Positions 31,485 through 41,429 are shown, counted from the first letter of the stretch. The stretch: 64,000 nucleotides of DNA from Bryobacterales bacterium (GCA_016716385.1 JADJWL010000010.1:124001-188000); one strand, 5' to 3'. The notes: a model not told the origin generated them from the sequence alone. Translations and numbers: made by a program.

Positions 31485-32696
31485 TCAGTAGTCGAAGACG
31501 GAGCCGTCGGGCGCGATATGTTTCGGCCACTCGAACTTGCGCGTCTTCGACAACTCGGCGAGTTGCCGCTCGTCGACTTCGACACCCAGCCCCGGTCCCT
31601 CCGGCAGTGACACGTAACCATCGCGATCCAGGGTCCAGGTGCGCTTCGCCAGTCCGGGCAGACGATCGTCCGGTGGGTAGCCCTCGTGAATCAGGAAGAG
31701 CGGGATGGACGCCGCCACGTGCAGACTCGCCGTCATGCCCAGCGTGGTCATCGTGCAATGGGGCGCCAGCGGCACGTAGAACGTCTCGGCCAGCGCGGCG
31801 ATCTTCTTCATCTGGGTAATGCCGCCGACGAAGCCGCAGTCCGGCTGCAGAATGTCGATGGCGTTCTCGGTCAGGTAGGGAATCACTCCCCAGATGGTGC
31901 GGTCCTTCTCGCCGGTCGCCAGCGGCACGCGGATCTGCTGCTTCAGCCGCTTGAAAATTTCGATGTTTCCGTAGACAGCGGCTTCCTCGATCCAGAGCAC
32001 ATCGTAGGATTCGATCGCGTTGGCGAACTGGATCAGCAGCGGCGGCGGCATCGAGCAGTGCGCGTCGAACATGATGGCCGCGTCCTTGCCCATCTTCTCT
32101 CGCGTCGCCTTGACGCGGTCGACCAGGGCCTGCACTTCGCTCGGCGTACCGGAGAACGGGTGCGGGCCGCCGGTGCCGATCTTACGCGCCTTGTCGGTGT
32201 GGTAGACGCGGATGCGGTCGCGCGTAGGCCCGCCGAGCAGGCGGTAGACCGGCGTGTTCCAGACTTTTCCCGCGATGTCCCACAGCGCCATGTCGATGCC
32301 GGAAATGGTGTGGACCATGAACGGTCCGCCGCGCAGGTTGCGATGCGCGCGGTACATGAGCTGCCACAGGTGCTCGATGCGGGTCGGGTTCTGGCCGTCG
32401 AGCAGTTCGAAGATGCGGTTGGCAAGCGCCTGGGCCACGTCCGGGATGATGTTGCTGATCTCGCCCCAGCCGGTGATCCCCTGGTTGGTCTCCAGCTTGA
32501 CGATGCATTTGGGGTCGGCCGGGACGGCGGTCAGTTTCGTGATGCGGAGGGCGGAAGCGCGGTCGGCGACATTCGCCGCGGGATTGGTCTGCGCACCCAG
32601 AGTGTCCTGGAGCAGCGCCTGTGCGGCGGCCATCGTCCCCATGCCGGCAAGCATGCCGCGGCGGGACGGGGCCGGAGGTTTCTCGTTGCTGGGCAT
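31485..32696 (-). CDS. Mandelate racemase/muconate lactonizing-type enolase-superfamily enzyme
   Basis: A 403-aa protein with a twin-arginine-type signal (SRRGMLAGMGTMAAAQALL). The enolase-superfamily capping domain (ITKLTAVPADPKCIVKLETNQGITGWGE, GIDMALWDIAGKVWNTPVYRLLGG) is followed by a barrel with metal-binding acidic residues in IMFDAHCSM, LWIEEAAVYG and LATGEKD. DILQPDCGFVGGITQMKKIAALAE and APHCTMT follow. These features resemble D-galactonate/mannonate dehydratase-like members, but no specific sugar acid can be fixed. It likely dehydrates or epimerises a sugar acid. The export signal is typical of this genus's sugar enzymes. It is convergent with Uma2 and divergent from the permease pair. 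Confidence 0.87.
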   Translation of the reverse strand: MPSNEKPPAPSRRGMLAGMGTMAAAQALLQDTLGAQTNPAANVADRASALRITKLTAVPADPKCIVKLETNQGITGWGEISNIIPDVAQALANRIFELLDGQNPTRIEHLWQLMYRAHRNLRGGPFMVHTISGIDMALWDIAGKVWNTPVYRLLGGPTRDRIRVYHTDKARKIGTGGPHPFSGTPSEVQALVDRVKATREKMGKDAAIMFDAHCSMPPPLLIQFANAIESYDVLWIEEAAVYGNIEIFKRLKQQIRVPLATGEKDRTIWGVIPYLTENAIDILQPDCGFVGGITQMKKIAALAETFYVPLAPHCTMTTLGMTASLHVAASIPLFLIHEGYPPDDRLPGLAKRTWTLDRDGYVSLPEGPGLGVEVDERQLAELSKTRKFEWPKHIAPDGSVFDY

Positions 32697-32796
32697 GGCG
32701 GATCCTCGGTTGGTCGAATTCCGATCCCATCATCGTACGCGAGAGATGGCTGCACAGGTTAGCCCCACGCCTACGTGGGATACTAAGAACGAGAGG

Positions 32797-34074
<1,278 letters not shown>

Positions 34075-34078
34075 CACA

Positions 34079-35332
34079 GTGACGATCAGCGGATCGGAGA
34101 ACATTCGCCTGGCGCTCTCGGCCGTGTGGGTTCACCGGTTCCGGTCATTGCTGACGGTGCTTGGGATTGTCATCGGCATCACGACCGTAGTGACGGTGGC
34201 GTCGTTATTGAGCGGCGTGCGGCGGGGTGTCGTGACGTTCTTCCAGGAGCTGGGTCCGGACAACCTGTTCGTCTACAAGACGAGCGGCGACCCGCAGTCG
34301 GGGGGCGCCTCAGAGAAGGAAGCACGCCGCCGGCCGATTCTCCCCGAATATGCCGGCATGCTGCGCGATGCGGCCACGACTCTGGACGATGTGTCGCTGC
34401 AGTTGTTCATTCCGGGGATTGTCGGGGGCAGGCCCATCTCGGCGCGGGTGCCGGGCTTCGAGTCCGACGCCGTGACCATCAACGGGCAGGCTGCCAACCT
34501 GATCGATTTGTCGCCGCGGGAGTTTGCCGAAGGCCGCTACTTCACCCCGGACGAAGAAGCCCGACGGGCGCGGGTGGCGGCGATCGGTTGGGATCTGGCG
34601 GAGGCGCTGTTCCCGGAAGGCGACCGCGTCGGGAAGACATTCCTTGCCGACGGCGCCGAGTACACGGTGGTCGGCGTGTTCGAAAAGGCGAAGGGTGGCT
34701 TCCTCGGCCAGAACGGCATTGACACACAGATCGCCATCCCGCTGGCGACGGCGCGGCTGCGCTACCCGCAGATCGACCGGTTCATGATCGTTTGCAAGGC
34801 CAAGCCGGGTATGCGCGATGAGGCTCTCGAGGAAGTAGAGGGATTGCTCCGGAAGATCCGCCGCACGCCTCCCGGCGAAGAGAACGATTTCGCCCTGTCC
34901 ACACCCGACCAGATCATCCAGCAGTTCGACAAGATCACGGGGCTGATCGGGCTGGTAGCGATTGCGTTGTCGGCACTGGGGCTGCTCGTGGGCGGCATCG
35001 GGGTGATGAATGTCATGCTGGTGTCGGTCACCGAGCGGACGCGAGAGATTGGGACACGGATGGCGATCGGAGCCCGGCGCCGTGACATTGTCGGACAGTT
35101 TCTCGCCGAGGCCATGACACTCACCGGTATTGGCGGGGTGCTGGGGATCTTCGTGGCGATCGCCATCACCTTCCTGATTTCGGCGCTCGTTCCCTCGCTT
35201 TCCTCCGATGTCCCGCCATGGGCCGTGGCCGCCGCTTTTCTGACTTCCGTCAGCGTCGGATTGTTCTTCGGCGTCTGGCCGGCGGTCAAGGCTGCGCGGC
35301 TCGATCCGGTAGAAGCCCTGCGGTACGAATGA
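34079..35332 (+). CDS. MacB-like ABC transporter permease (second of a pair)
   Basis: A 417-aa paralogue of the gene before it: helix 1 FRSLLTVLGIVIGITTVVTVASLL, a MacB_PCD periplasmic domain, then LIGLVAIALSALGLLVGGIGVMNVMLVSVTERTREIGTRMAIGARRRDI and two terminal helices, ending RLDPVEALRYE. Start GTG 34079 lies 4 bases after the previous stop, so the two permeases are translationally linked and probably form a heterodimer. Such pairs work with a separate MacB-type ATPase and often with a periplasmic adaptor; neither is in the window. A TolC-type channel lies 7 kb downstream. Exported substrate unknown. Its stop codon abuts the stop of the convergent small membrane gene (shared TGATCA). Confidence 0.9.
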   Translation: MTISGSENIRLALSAVWVHRFRSLLTVLGIVIGITTVVTVASLLSGVRRGVVTFFQELGPDNLFVYKTSGDPQSGGASEKEARRRPILPEYAGMLRDAATTLDDVSLQLFIPGIVGGRPISARVPGFESDAVTINGQAANLIDLSPREFAEGRYFTPDEEARRARVAAIGWDLAEALFPEGDRVGKTFLADGAEYTVVGVFEKAKGGFLGQNGIDTQIAIPLATARLRYPQIDRFMIVCKAKPGMRDEALEEVEGLLRKIRRTPPGEENDFALSTPDQIIQQFDKITGLIGLVAIALSALGLLVGGIGVMNVMLVSVTERTREIGTRMAIGARRRDIVGQFLAEAMTLTGIGGVLGIFVAIAITFLISALVPSLSSDVPPWAVAAAFLTSVSVGLFFGVWPAVKAARLDPVEALRYE

Positions 35333-35698
35333 TCAGGCCTGTCGGCGCGCCTGAATAAAGGAACGCACGGCCAGCACAACGTAAACAATCAGGATCAGCG
35401 CCATGACGCCCTGAGCGGCTACAGCCGCGGGACGTTCGACCTGCGCACCTGAGAGGAGAGGTCCGAGCTTGGGCAGGGCGCGGGCGGTGCCGGCAATTCC
35501 GAGAACCCCGAGCAGCACAGCAGCGTGCATGGCATGTTTGCGGAAGGGTGTCCGTAGGGCGATGAGTCCGCAAGCTTCGAGGATCGCCCCGAAAAAGACA
35601 GGGATCAACGCCGTCGGGCTCTCCATCCCGGTCATCACGTAGCCTACGATCCCGAGCGCGATCAGGAGGCTGCCGACTACTATCGTTACGATGGGCAC
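35333..35698 (-). CDS. Small four-helix membrane protein, unknown function
   Basis: A 121-aa hydrophobic protein with four predicted membrane segments: VTIVVGSLLIALGIVGYVM, ALIPVFFGAILEACGLIAL, MHAAVLLGVLGIAGTARAL and VMALILIVYVVLAVRSFI. The motif ESPTALIPVFFGAILEACG with RKHAMHAAVLLG is shared by small membrane proteins I recall from Planctomycetota and Acidobacteriota; no function is known. Start GTG 35698 begins right before the first helix. A much longer open frame runs upstream, but it is antisense to the ceramidase-like gene. Confidence 0.75.
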   Translation of the reverse strand: MPIVTIVVGSLLIALGIVGYVMTGMESPTALIPVFFGAILEACGLIALRTPFRKHAMHAAVLLGVLGIAGTARALPKLGPLLSGAQVERPAAVAAQGVMALILIVYVVLAVRSFIQARRQA

Positions 35699-35734
35699 AA
35701 TAGTTCGATTGTATCCTGAGGCAGTTGGACGCAA

Positions 35735-37102
35735 ATGACGAGACGCAAATGGATGCTGGGATTGGGCGCGGCGGCGGCTGGATGCGGGCGCGGCGGCTGG
35801 CGCCTGTCGTCCTTCGAGGCGGATGTGACGCCGCCCCTCGGCCACCCGCTGCTGGCCGGGACGATCGCGCCGGCGCGCGAGGTGCTGGACCCGCTGAGCG
35901 CGCGCGGGATCGTGCTGACCGGCGGGGGACCGGCGGTCGTGCTGGTGGCGGTCGACTGGTGCGAGATCCGGAACGCGGCGCATGAGCGCTGGCGGACGGT
36001 GTTGGCGGAGGCTGCTGGGACGACTGCGGGCCGGGTGCTCGTCACGACCTTGCATCAGCACGACACGCCGGTCATGGACACGGGCGCGCAGAGGATCCTG
36101 GACCAGGCCGGCGTCACCGGCGGCCGCCTGTGCGACCCGGTGTTCCACGAACAGGCGCTGGGACGGGTCGCCGGGGCCCTGCGGCGGAGTCTGACCGGCG
36201 CGCAGCCTGTGACCCATGTTGGAACAGGGCTTGGCGAGGTCCGCGATCTGGCGTGCAACCGTCGCGCCGAATTCCCCGGCGGCACCGTGAATTTCGACCG
36301 GTCGGCCATCGTGACCGATCCCGCCATTCAGGCGCTGGAACCTGGCTTGATCGACCCCTGGCTCCGCATGCTGACCTTCTGGAACGGGGACAGACCCCTT
36401 TGTGCAGTCAGCGTGTTTGCCGTACACCCGATCACAACTTATGGAAAAGGCGGGGTTTCCGCCGACTTCGCGGGCGCCGCACGGGCCCTCTGGCAGAAGG
36501 CGCGCCCGGACGTGCCGCACGTCTACTGCACAGGTGTCGCCGGCGACGTGACCGCTGGCAAGTACACCGACGGCAGCCTGCACCACCGGCCGGTGCTGGC
36601 GGAACGGTTGTACTCCGGAATGGAAGCGGCGTGGACGGCGACGCAACGTGCCAGGCTGGAACGGGTGGAGTCCCGGGCGGTGCCGCTGCCACTCACGCCC
36701 AGAATCGAGCCAGGGTTCACCACAGAGGACTTCCGGCGCGAGATCGCCGACCCGGCGGTCCCGTTTTCCACGAAGGCTCTGAATGCCATGGGACTCAGTT
36801 GGGGAGGGCGACCCCTGGATTTGCCGGTCGTCGATTTCGGTCCGGTGCGGATGCTGCTTATGCCGGGCGAGACTTTCCTGCAATATCAGCTTTGGGCACA
36901 GGCGATGCGGCCGGACCTGTTCGTAATCGCCCTCGGCTACGGCGATGGTGCGCCCGGATACGTCCCTACGGTCACGGCAACCGAAGAGGGCTTCGACCGC
37001 CGCAAGCGCTCGATCAAGACGTGGATGTGGTGCGACCCCTGGAAGAGCGAAGCCGTGCTTCGCGGGGCGGTCGAACACGCGCTCGACCGCCGCTCTCCGT
37101 AA
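35735..37102 (+). CDS. Neutral/alkaline ceramidase-like secreted protein
   Basis: A 455-aa protein with a twin-arginine, lipobox-like N-terminus (TRRKWMLGLGAAAAGCG). The region after it (FEADVTPPLGHPLLAG, RGIVLTGGGPAVVLVAVDWCEIRN, LVTTLHQHDTPVM, VFAVHPITTYGKG, VYCTGVAGDVTAGKY) follows the N-terminal domain of neutral/alkaline non-lysosomal ceramidases. The His residues in LHQHDTP and VHPITT fit that family's zinc ligands. It is shorter than true ceramidases (about 650-700 aa) and lacks their C-terminal Ig-like domain. It is therefore one of the short bacterial 'ceramidase N-terminal domain' proteins, whose substrate is unproven. ATG 35735; neighbours are on the other strand on both sides. Confidence 0.78.
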   Translation: MTRRKWMLGLGAAAAGCGRGGWRLSSFEADVTPPLGHPLLAGTIAPAREVLDPLSARGIVLTGGGPAVVLVAVDWCEIRNAAHERWRTVLAEAAGTTAGRVLVTTLHQHDTPVMDTGAQRILDQAGVTGGRLCDPVFHEQALGRVAGALRRSLTGAQPVTHVGTGLGEVRDLACNRRAEFPGGTVNFDRSAIVTDPAIQALEPGLIDPWLRMLTFWNGDRPLCAVSVFAVHPITTYGKGGVSADFAGAARALWQKARPDVPHVYCTGVAGDVTAGKYTDGSLHHRPVLAERLYSGMEAAWTATQRARLERVESRAVPLPLTPRIEPGFTTEDFRREIADPAVPFSTKALNAMGLSWGGRPLDLPVVDFGPVRMLLMPGETFLQYQLWAQAMRPDLFVIALGYGDGAPGYVPTVTATEEGFDRRKRSIKTWMWCDPWKSEAVLRGAVEHALDRRSP

Positions 37103-37110
37103 GGCGGGAG

Positions 37111-37620
37111 TTACTTGCCGGCCGTCGACAGATCGTAGGCGATCTTCGAGGAGACCAGGGCCTGGAGATCCTTCAATCCCAGGGCTCCGACGATATGCAC
37201 TACTGTCAGTTCTTTCGGCTCGGCAGCGATGACGGCGATGCCGCCCGCTTCCGGGCCGTTCATCTTCAAGTAGACATCCACCGATTCCTTCGGCTCCCGG
37301 ACGCTGACAATCCGGTTCCAGCCGGGCGTGTCCAGTTGCCGGCGGATCGCCTCAACGTCGGACTGCTGGTATGCACCTTCGTTGTGAAACTTGAAGGTGC
37401 GGACTTGAAGCGACTCAACCTGCTTGGCTTGAGCTTCGAACTTCCGTGTTTCTTCAGGCGCCGCGGCAAGGGCGGCGCGGATTTGCGGGCCGTCCAGGTC
37501 AACCACCGTGTGCTCCTTGGCCAAGGGGATAAGGTGGTCGAGATTCAGATCCAACTTCTGGGCCGGAAGAGTGACTGAGAACAGCAGCGCTGCCGCCACA
37601 GTCGTGAGTGAAGCATGCAT
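37111..37620 (-). CDS. DUF4252-domain secreted protein
   Basis: A 169-aa exported protein (signal HASLTTVAAALLFSVTLPAQ) containing a DUF4252 domain: LDLNLDHLIPLAKEHTVVDLDG, VRTFKFHNEGAYQQSDVEAIR, WNRIVSVREPKESVDVYLKM and GIAVIAAEPKELTVVHIVGAL. The last segment is the clearest family hallmark. Function unknown; in other bacteria DUF4252 genes often sit with an extracytoplasmic sigma factor and anti-sigma gene, which are absent here. ATG 37620 is chosen because it begins the signal peptide and has GGGAG upstream; an in-frame ATG at 37674 adds 18 non-signal residues. It is convergent with the ceramidase-like gene, 8 bases apart. Confidence 0.83.
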   Translation of the reverse strand: MHASLTTVAAALLFSVTLPAQKLDLNLDHLIPLAKEHTVVDLDGPQIRAALAAAPEETRKFEAQAKQVESLQVRTFKFHNEGAYQQSDVEAIRRQLDTPGWNRIVSVREPKESVDVYLKMNGPEAGGIAVIAAEPKELTVVHIVGALGLKDLQALVSSKIAYDLSTAGK

Positions 37621-37733
37621 GACGTTGGTACTCCCTTCACCACGAGATACGAAGATGGCCGGCAAAACGACCACTCTTTTTTCGTGCCGGCTTCAAGTAG
37701 TCCTTTTCACGTGGCGCTTCAGCGCGGGACGCG

Positions 37734-38324
37734 CTACGGAAGCACCGTCAGTTCGAAGTCCTTGAACTGGACTTCGATCGGCGGACCGCTGTGGACTTGC
37801 AGCGCAATGAACCCGGTGTCTTCGATGCCGGGGTCGGTCTCCCGGTAGTCAGCCGTGCGGACGCCGTTGAGGTCCAAGGTGATGTGGTTCCCCCGCGCCG
37901 TAATGACGTACTGGTTCCAGCCGGCCTTGTCGAGACCCTGCAGCGCCTCGTCCGGCGTTTGCACCAGGACGCGGTTCCGGCGTGACTCGTCGTAGAGACA
38001 ACCCCAGTATTTCTGCCCGATGTCGGCCTGGTACCCGGACACCTCGTGGGAGTTCGGAACAGGTCTGCTGCGAAACTGAATGCCGCTGTTTCCTTCTCCG
38101 TTTACGAGGCGAAACATTAACTGTAGCTTGAAGTTGCGGTAGTGCTTCACCGTGCGTAGGAAGTCGTTGTACTTGAGTCCGTTGTGCTTGCCGACGATCA
38201 TCCCGTCGCGGACTGACCAGATGCCCGGGGTGTCCACGGTCCAGCCCGTGAGGTCCTTGCCGTTGAACAGCGTCTCGCCGGACGCGGCGGCGGCGAGCAT
38301 CAGGAGCAGGACTGCAGGTCTCAT
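37734..38324 (-). CDS. DUF1080 (3-keto-disaccharide hydrolase-like) secreted protein
   Basis: A 196-aa exported protein (signal RPAVLLLMLAAAASG). It has the DUF1080 signature at once after cleavage, ETLFNGKDLTGWTVD, then WSVRDGMIVGKHNG, LMFRLVNGEGNSGIQFRSR, VSGYQADIGQKYWGCLYDESRR and the concluding GFIALQVHSGPPIEVQFKDFEL. The fold is a concanavalin-like beta-jellyroll. Some DUF1080 proteins hydrolyse 3-keto-glycosides, and Gfo/Idh/MocA enzymes (found elsewhere in this window) make 3-keto sugars. Its ATG overlaps the stop of the LarA-like gene by 4 bases, so the two are translationally coupled. Confidence 0.9.
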   Translation of the reverse strand: MRPAVLLLMLAAAASGETLFNGKDLTGWTVDTPGIWSVRDGMIVGKHNGLKYNDFLRTVKHYRNFKLQLMFRLVNGEGNSGIQFRSRPVPNSHEVSGYQADIGQKYWGCLYDESRRNRVLVQTPDEALQGLDKAGWNQYVITARGNHITLDLNGVRTADYRETDPGIEDTGFIALQVHSGPPIEVQFKDFELTVLP

Positions 38325-39604
38325 GCGGGGACGGTCTCCTCCGTGCGGGCCAGCACGTAGGGACCTTCCGGGATCACCGCGATCGAAGCGGTTCCGGGCA
38401 ACCCGTCCGTCAGCGCGGCGATCGCTTCGGGCAGGCTGGCGCAGCATGTTCCCCACAGCGACGCATGATACCGGGCCGGCAAACCGGGCACGTAGAAGAT
38501 CACCTGCTTATCCGCCGTCACAAGCCCCAGCTTCTCCAGTTGCCACTGGTCGACTTCGACCGGTGCGTGGCGGATCGCTTCGAGGAAGCCGGCATCCGAG
38601 CGGTGCTGTTCCACCATGCGGCTGAATTCGGGCGCCCCGCAGCCCTCTTCGCAGGCAGCCACCAGCAGGATGCGCCCGCCGGGCTTTACGATATGCTGCG
38701 CGGCGGTGATGCCCTTGATGGACTGGTAGAACGTCAGGTCGAGTGGATAGCCGGCGGCGGTGGTGATGCAGGCGTCGACCGGCTCGTCCATGCGTTCAAG
38801 CAGCGCCCGGGAGACGAACTGGACGCCTTCCCGGTGGGCGGACACGGGATCGCCCGCGAACACCCCGGCGATCCGCCGGTCACGGGCCAGGGCGACATCG
38901 ACCATGAAGTCGTGGCGTGCCATCCGGGCGATCTCGAGCAACTCGCGGTGGAGCGGGTTGTCCTCGATCGAGCCTTCGGTAGCTCGCGGATCGCGCATGA
39001 ACTTCGGGCTGTGCAGGACTTTGATCGTTTCCTGCGCCGCCAGTCCGGGCGCGATCAGTTTGCGCCCGCCGGAATAGCCGAGCATCAGGTGCGGCTCGAT
39101 GAAGCCGAGGGTGATGTGCAGGTCCGCCGCGACGAACCGTTCGTCGATCCAGACCGGGGTTCCCGACGCCGTGTCGCCCAAAAAGCGGTGCTCGGCCCTC
39201 TCGCGGGCGTTGTGGTTGCCGATAGGGTAATGTTGTGCGACGGTTTCGCCGATGATTTCCGCAAGTTCAGGTGAGGTCGCGGGCCGATGCAGTCCAGTGG
39301 CAATCAGGATATGAATTCGTTCGCGAGGAATGCCGGCGCGGGCGAGCCGCTCCAGCAGCGGGGGCAGGACTTGGCGGTTCGGCGCGGGGCGCGTGATGTC
39401 GCAGACCGAGATCGCCGCCGACGTCTTCCCACGGGCCATCTCTTCGATCGGCGGCGTTCCCGTCGGGTGGTCGAGGGCGTGTTCCAAAGCGGCGGCGGGG
39501 TCGGGCAGCGGGTGTGCCGACTTGGCTTCGAGAACGCGGTAACGGAACCCTTCGGGCAGCTCCGCCGTCACTCCGGTATGGCCAAAGGCGAGTTCAACGC
39601 GCAT
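38321..39604 (-). CDS. LarA-like nickel-pincer racemase
   Basis: A 427-aa cytosolic protein of the LarA family, whose founding member racemises lactate with a pyridinium-nickel pincer cofactor. Hallmarks seen: SVCDITRPAPN near residue 70, LIATGLHRPAT with the first conserved His, LHITLGFIEPHLMLGYSGGRKLIAPGLA near 165-190 (conserved His plus the Lys that in Lactiplantibacillus LarA binds the cofactor), then IKVLHSPKF with another His. LarA homologues vary widely in substrate, so lactate is not assured. No larB, larC or larE is in the window; the cofactor genes must be elsewhere. It is coupled to DUF1080, hinting at a 2-hydroxyacid from sugar breakdown (inference). Confidence 0.87.
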   Translation of the reverse strand: MRVELAFGHTGVTAELPEGFRYRVLEAKSAHPLPDPAAALEHALDHPTGTPPIEEMARGKTSAAISVCDITRPAPNRQVLPPLLERLARAGIPRERIHILIATGLHRPATSPELAEIIGETVAQHYPIGNHNARERAEHRFLGDTASGTPVWIDERFVAADLHITLGFIEPHLMLGYSGGRKLIAPGLAAQETIKVLHSPKFMRDPRATEGSIEDNPLHRELLEIARMARHDFMVDVALARDRRIAGVFAGDPVSAHREGVQFVSRALLERMDEPVDACITTAAGYPLDLTFYQSIKGITAAQHIVKPGGRILLVAACEEGCGAPEFSRMVEQHRSDAGFLEAIRHAPVEVDQWQLEKLGLVTADKQVIFYVPGLPARYHASLWGTCCASLPEAIAALTDGLPGTASIAVIPEGPYVLARTEETVPA

Positions 39605-39695
39605 CTCGCTTCACCGTATCACAGGCTGTGCGGATCAGGGCAGCACGTTTGGCGCGTGGATTGCTGCGGATGGTAGCAGCAGGGGAGAGACAACG

Positions 39696-39782
39696 ATGAT
39701 GACCGTGGGGATTGTTGCTGGTTTCGTGATACTTTGCCTATTCTTCTCGATGCTGTCCTCGCCGCCGAACGTCGGCCGCTGA
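39696..39782 (+). CDS. Possible 28-aa single-helix membrane peptide
   Basis: Two adjacent ATGs (39696 and 39699) are preceded by a strong Shine-Dalgarno AGGGGAG (39681-39687) at 8 bases. The frame ends at TGA 39780-39782. The peptide starts MMTVGIVAGFVILCLF, continues with further hydrophobic residues and ends in a polar SSPPNVGR tail, just right for one membrane span. It lies in the divergent gap between the LarA-like and D-aminoacylase-like genes, 60 bases before the latter, and could be co-transcribed with it. Real translation is not shown by sequence alone. Confidence 0.4.
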   Translation: MMTVGIVAGFVILCLFFSMLSSPPNVGR

Positions 39783-39792
39783 CGCGTCGCCT

Positions 39793-39810
39793 GGACACAA
39801 CAGTGTGTCC
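39793..39810. repeat. Short perfect inverted repeat upstream of the aminoacylase-like gene
   Basis: GGACACA (39793-39799) and TGTGTCC (39804-39810) form a 7-bp hairpin or palindromic site with a 4-base spacer. It lies 32 bases before ATG 39843 and 10 bases after the microORF stop. It could be an operator half-site pair or a transcript hairpin. Confidence 0.35.
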
Positions 39811-39842
39811 GGTCAGCAACATTTGGAGCGTACAATGTCCAG

Positions 39843-41429
39843 ATGGTCCCGGCGGTCGTCTTCCTGCTCTTTGTCCTGGTTCCTGCGTTCGCACAGGACG
39901 CATCCTTCGACATTCTGATCCGCAATGCCCGTATCGTGGATGGCTCGGGCAACCCCTGGTACCCCGGCTCCATCGGTATTCGCGGCGAACGTATCGCGGC
40001 CATCGGTCTGTTGCGCGATGCCACGGCTCGACGGACGATCGACGCCAAGGGCAACGTGGCCGCACCCGGATTCATTGACATTCACAGCCATGCGCGGCAC
40101 GGGTTCTTCAAGCATCCGGAAGCGGAGAACCTGATCCGTACCGGCGTCACGAGCGTGATCGAAGGCAACGATGGCGGATCGCCTCTGCCGGTTGCGCCGT
40201 TTCTTGCCGAAGTACGCGCCACCCGCTCGACGGTGAACTTCGGGCTGTTTGTCGGACAGGGGTCGGTACGCCGCGAGGTGCTTGGTTTGGCGGACCGCAA
40301 GGCGACTCCCGCGGAGATCGCCCGCATGCAGGACATCGTCCGCCAGGCGATGCGGGACGGCGCCTTCGGCATGTCGACGGGTCTTTTTTACATCCCCGGG
40401 AACTTTACTCCCGTCGAAGAGGTGATCGCGCTGGGGCGCGTCGCGGGCGAAATGGGCGGCATGCACATCTCTCATATGCGGGATGAAGCTGCCCACGTGG
40501 TAGACAGTGTCCAGGAGACGATCCGCATCGGCGAAGAGGGAAGGCTGCCGACTCAGGTCACGCACCACAAGATCATCGGGGCGGGCAACTGGGGACGGAG
40601 TGCGGACACGATCCGGCTGGTCGAAGAGGCGAGGAAACGCGGCGTCGACGTCTCGGTCGACCAGTACCCCTACACGGCATCCAGCACCGGGACTGCGGCG
40701 ATGTTCCCGCAGTGGGCGCAAGAGGGCGGGCAGGAGAAGCTGATCGAGCGCCTGCGCGATCCGGGGCAGCGGGCAAAGATCAAAGCCGAGATCGCCCGCC
40801 GCATCGAGGTCGACCGGGGCGGCGGAAACCCGAAGAACATCGTGATGGCCAGTTGCGGGTTCGACAACTCGCTCGACGGCAAGAACCTTGCCCAGATCAC
40901 CGATGAACGGGGACGGACCCCGTCGTTCGAGACGGCCGCCGAGACGGCGATCGAGATTCAACAAAAAGGTGGCTGCTCAGCGATTTATCACGCCATTCAT
41001 GAACAGGATCTGGAACGGATTCTGCGCTATCCCGGGACCATGGTGGCCTCCGACGGTGGCATTCCGACGATGGGCTCCGGAGTGCCCCATCCGCGCAACT
41101 ACGGGACCTTCGCCCGGGTCCTCGGGCGCTACGTGCGGGAGAAGAACGTCATTTCGCTCGAAGAAGCGATTCGTAAGATGACCTCGCTTCCAGCCAACCG
41201 CCTCGGTTTGCTCGACCGTGGCCTCTTGCGTCCCGGGATGCAGGCGGACATCGTCATCTTCGATCCGGCGACCGTCGCCGACCGGGCGACGTTCGCCGAA
41301 CCGCACCAGTACTCGGTCGGGTTCTCCGATGTGCTCGTCAACGGGAAGCCGGTTCTACTGGAGGGCAGGCTGACGGCGGAGCGGCCGGGACAGGTCCTGC
41401 TGGGTCCCGCCGCCCGTACTCGACACTGA
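39843..41429 (+). CDS. N-acyl-D-amino-acid deacylase-like amidohydrolase (exported)
   Basis: A 528-aa protein with signal MVPAVVFLLFVLVPAFAQD. The family's opening is textbook: FDILIRNARIVDGSGNPWYPGSIGIRGERIAAIG. The metal-binding HxH follows at His81 and His83 (PGFIDIHSHARHG), then TSVIEGNDGGSPLP, MSTGLFYIPGNFTPVEEVIALGRV, GGMHISHMRDEAAHV, VDQYPYTASSTG and MVASDGGIP (the Asp of the catalytic site), with C-terminal GLLRPGMQADIVIFDP. It probably removes the acyl group from an N-acyl-D-amino acid or a related amide outside the cytoplasm. Its last 92 bases overlap the 3' end of the convergent truA gene. Confidence 0.9.
   Translation: MVPAVVFLLFVLVPAFAQDASFDILIRNARIVDGSGNPWYPGSIGIRGERIAAIGLLRDATARRTIDAKGNVAAPGFIDIHSHARHGFFKHPEAENLIRTGVTSVIEGNDGGSPLPVAPFLAEVRATRSTVNFGLFVGQGSVRREVLGLADRKATPAEIARMQDIVRQAMRDGAFGMSTGLFYIPGNFTPVEEVIALGRVAGEMGGMHISHMRDEAAHVVDSVQETIRIGEEGRLPTQVTHHKIIGAGNWGRSADTIRLVEEARKRGVDVSVDQYPYTASSTGTAAMFPQWAQEGGQEKLIERLRDPGQRAKIKAEIARRIEVDRGGGNPKNIVMASCGFDNSLDGKNLAQITDERGRTPSFETAAETAIEIQQKGGCSAIYHAIHEQDLERILRYPGTMVASDGGIPTMGSGVPHPRNYGTFARVLGRYVREKNVISLEEAIRKMTSLPANRLGLLDRGLLRPGMQADIVIFDPATVADRATFAEPHQYSVGFSDVLVNGKPVLLEGRLTAERPGQVLLGPAARTRH

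Noticed and set aside
35333..37078. 581-codon - strand frame ending in the small membrane protein
   Set aside because: Only the last 121 codons (from GTG 35698) make a sensible hydrophobic protein; the rest is antisense to the ceramidase-like gene.
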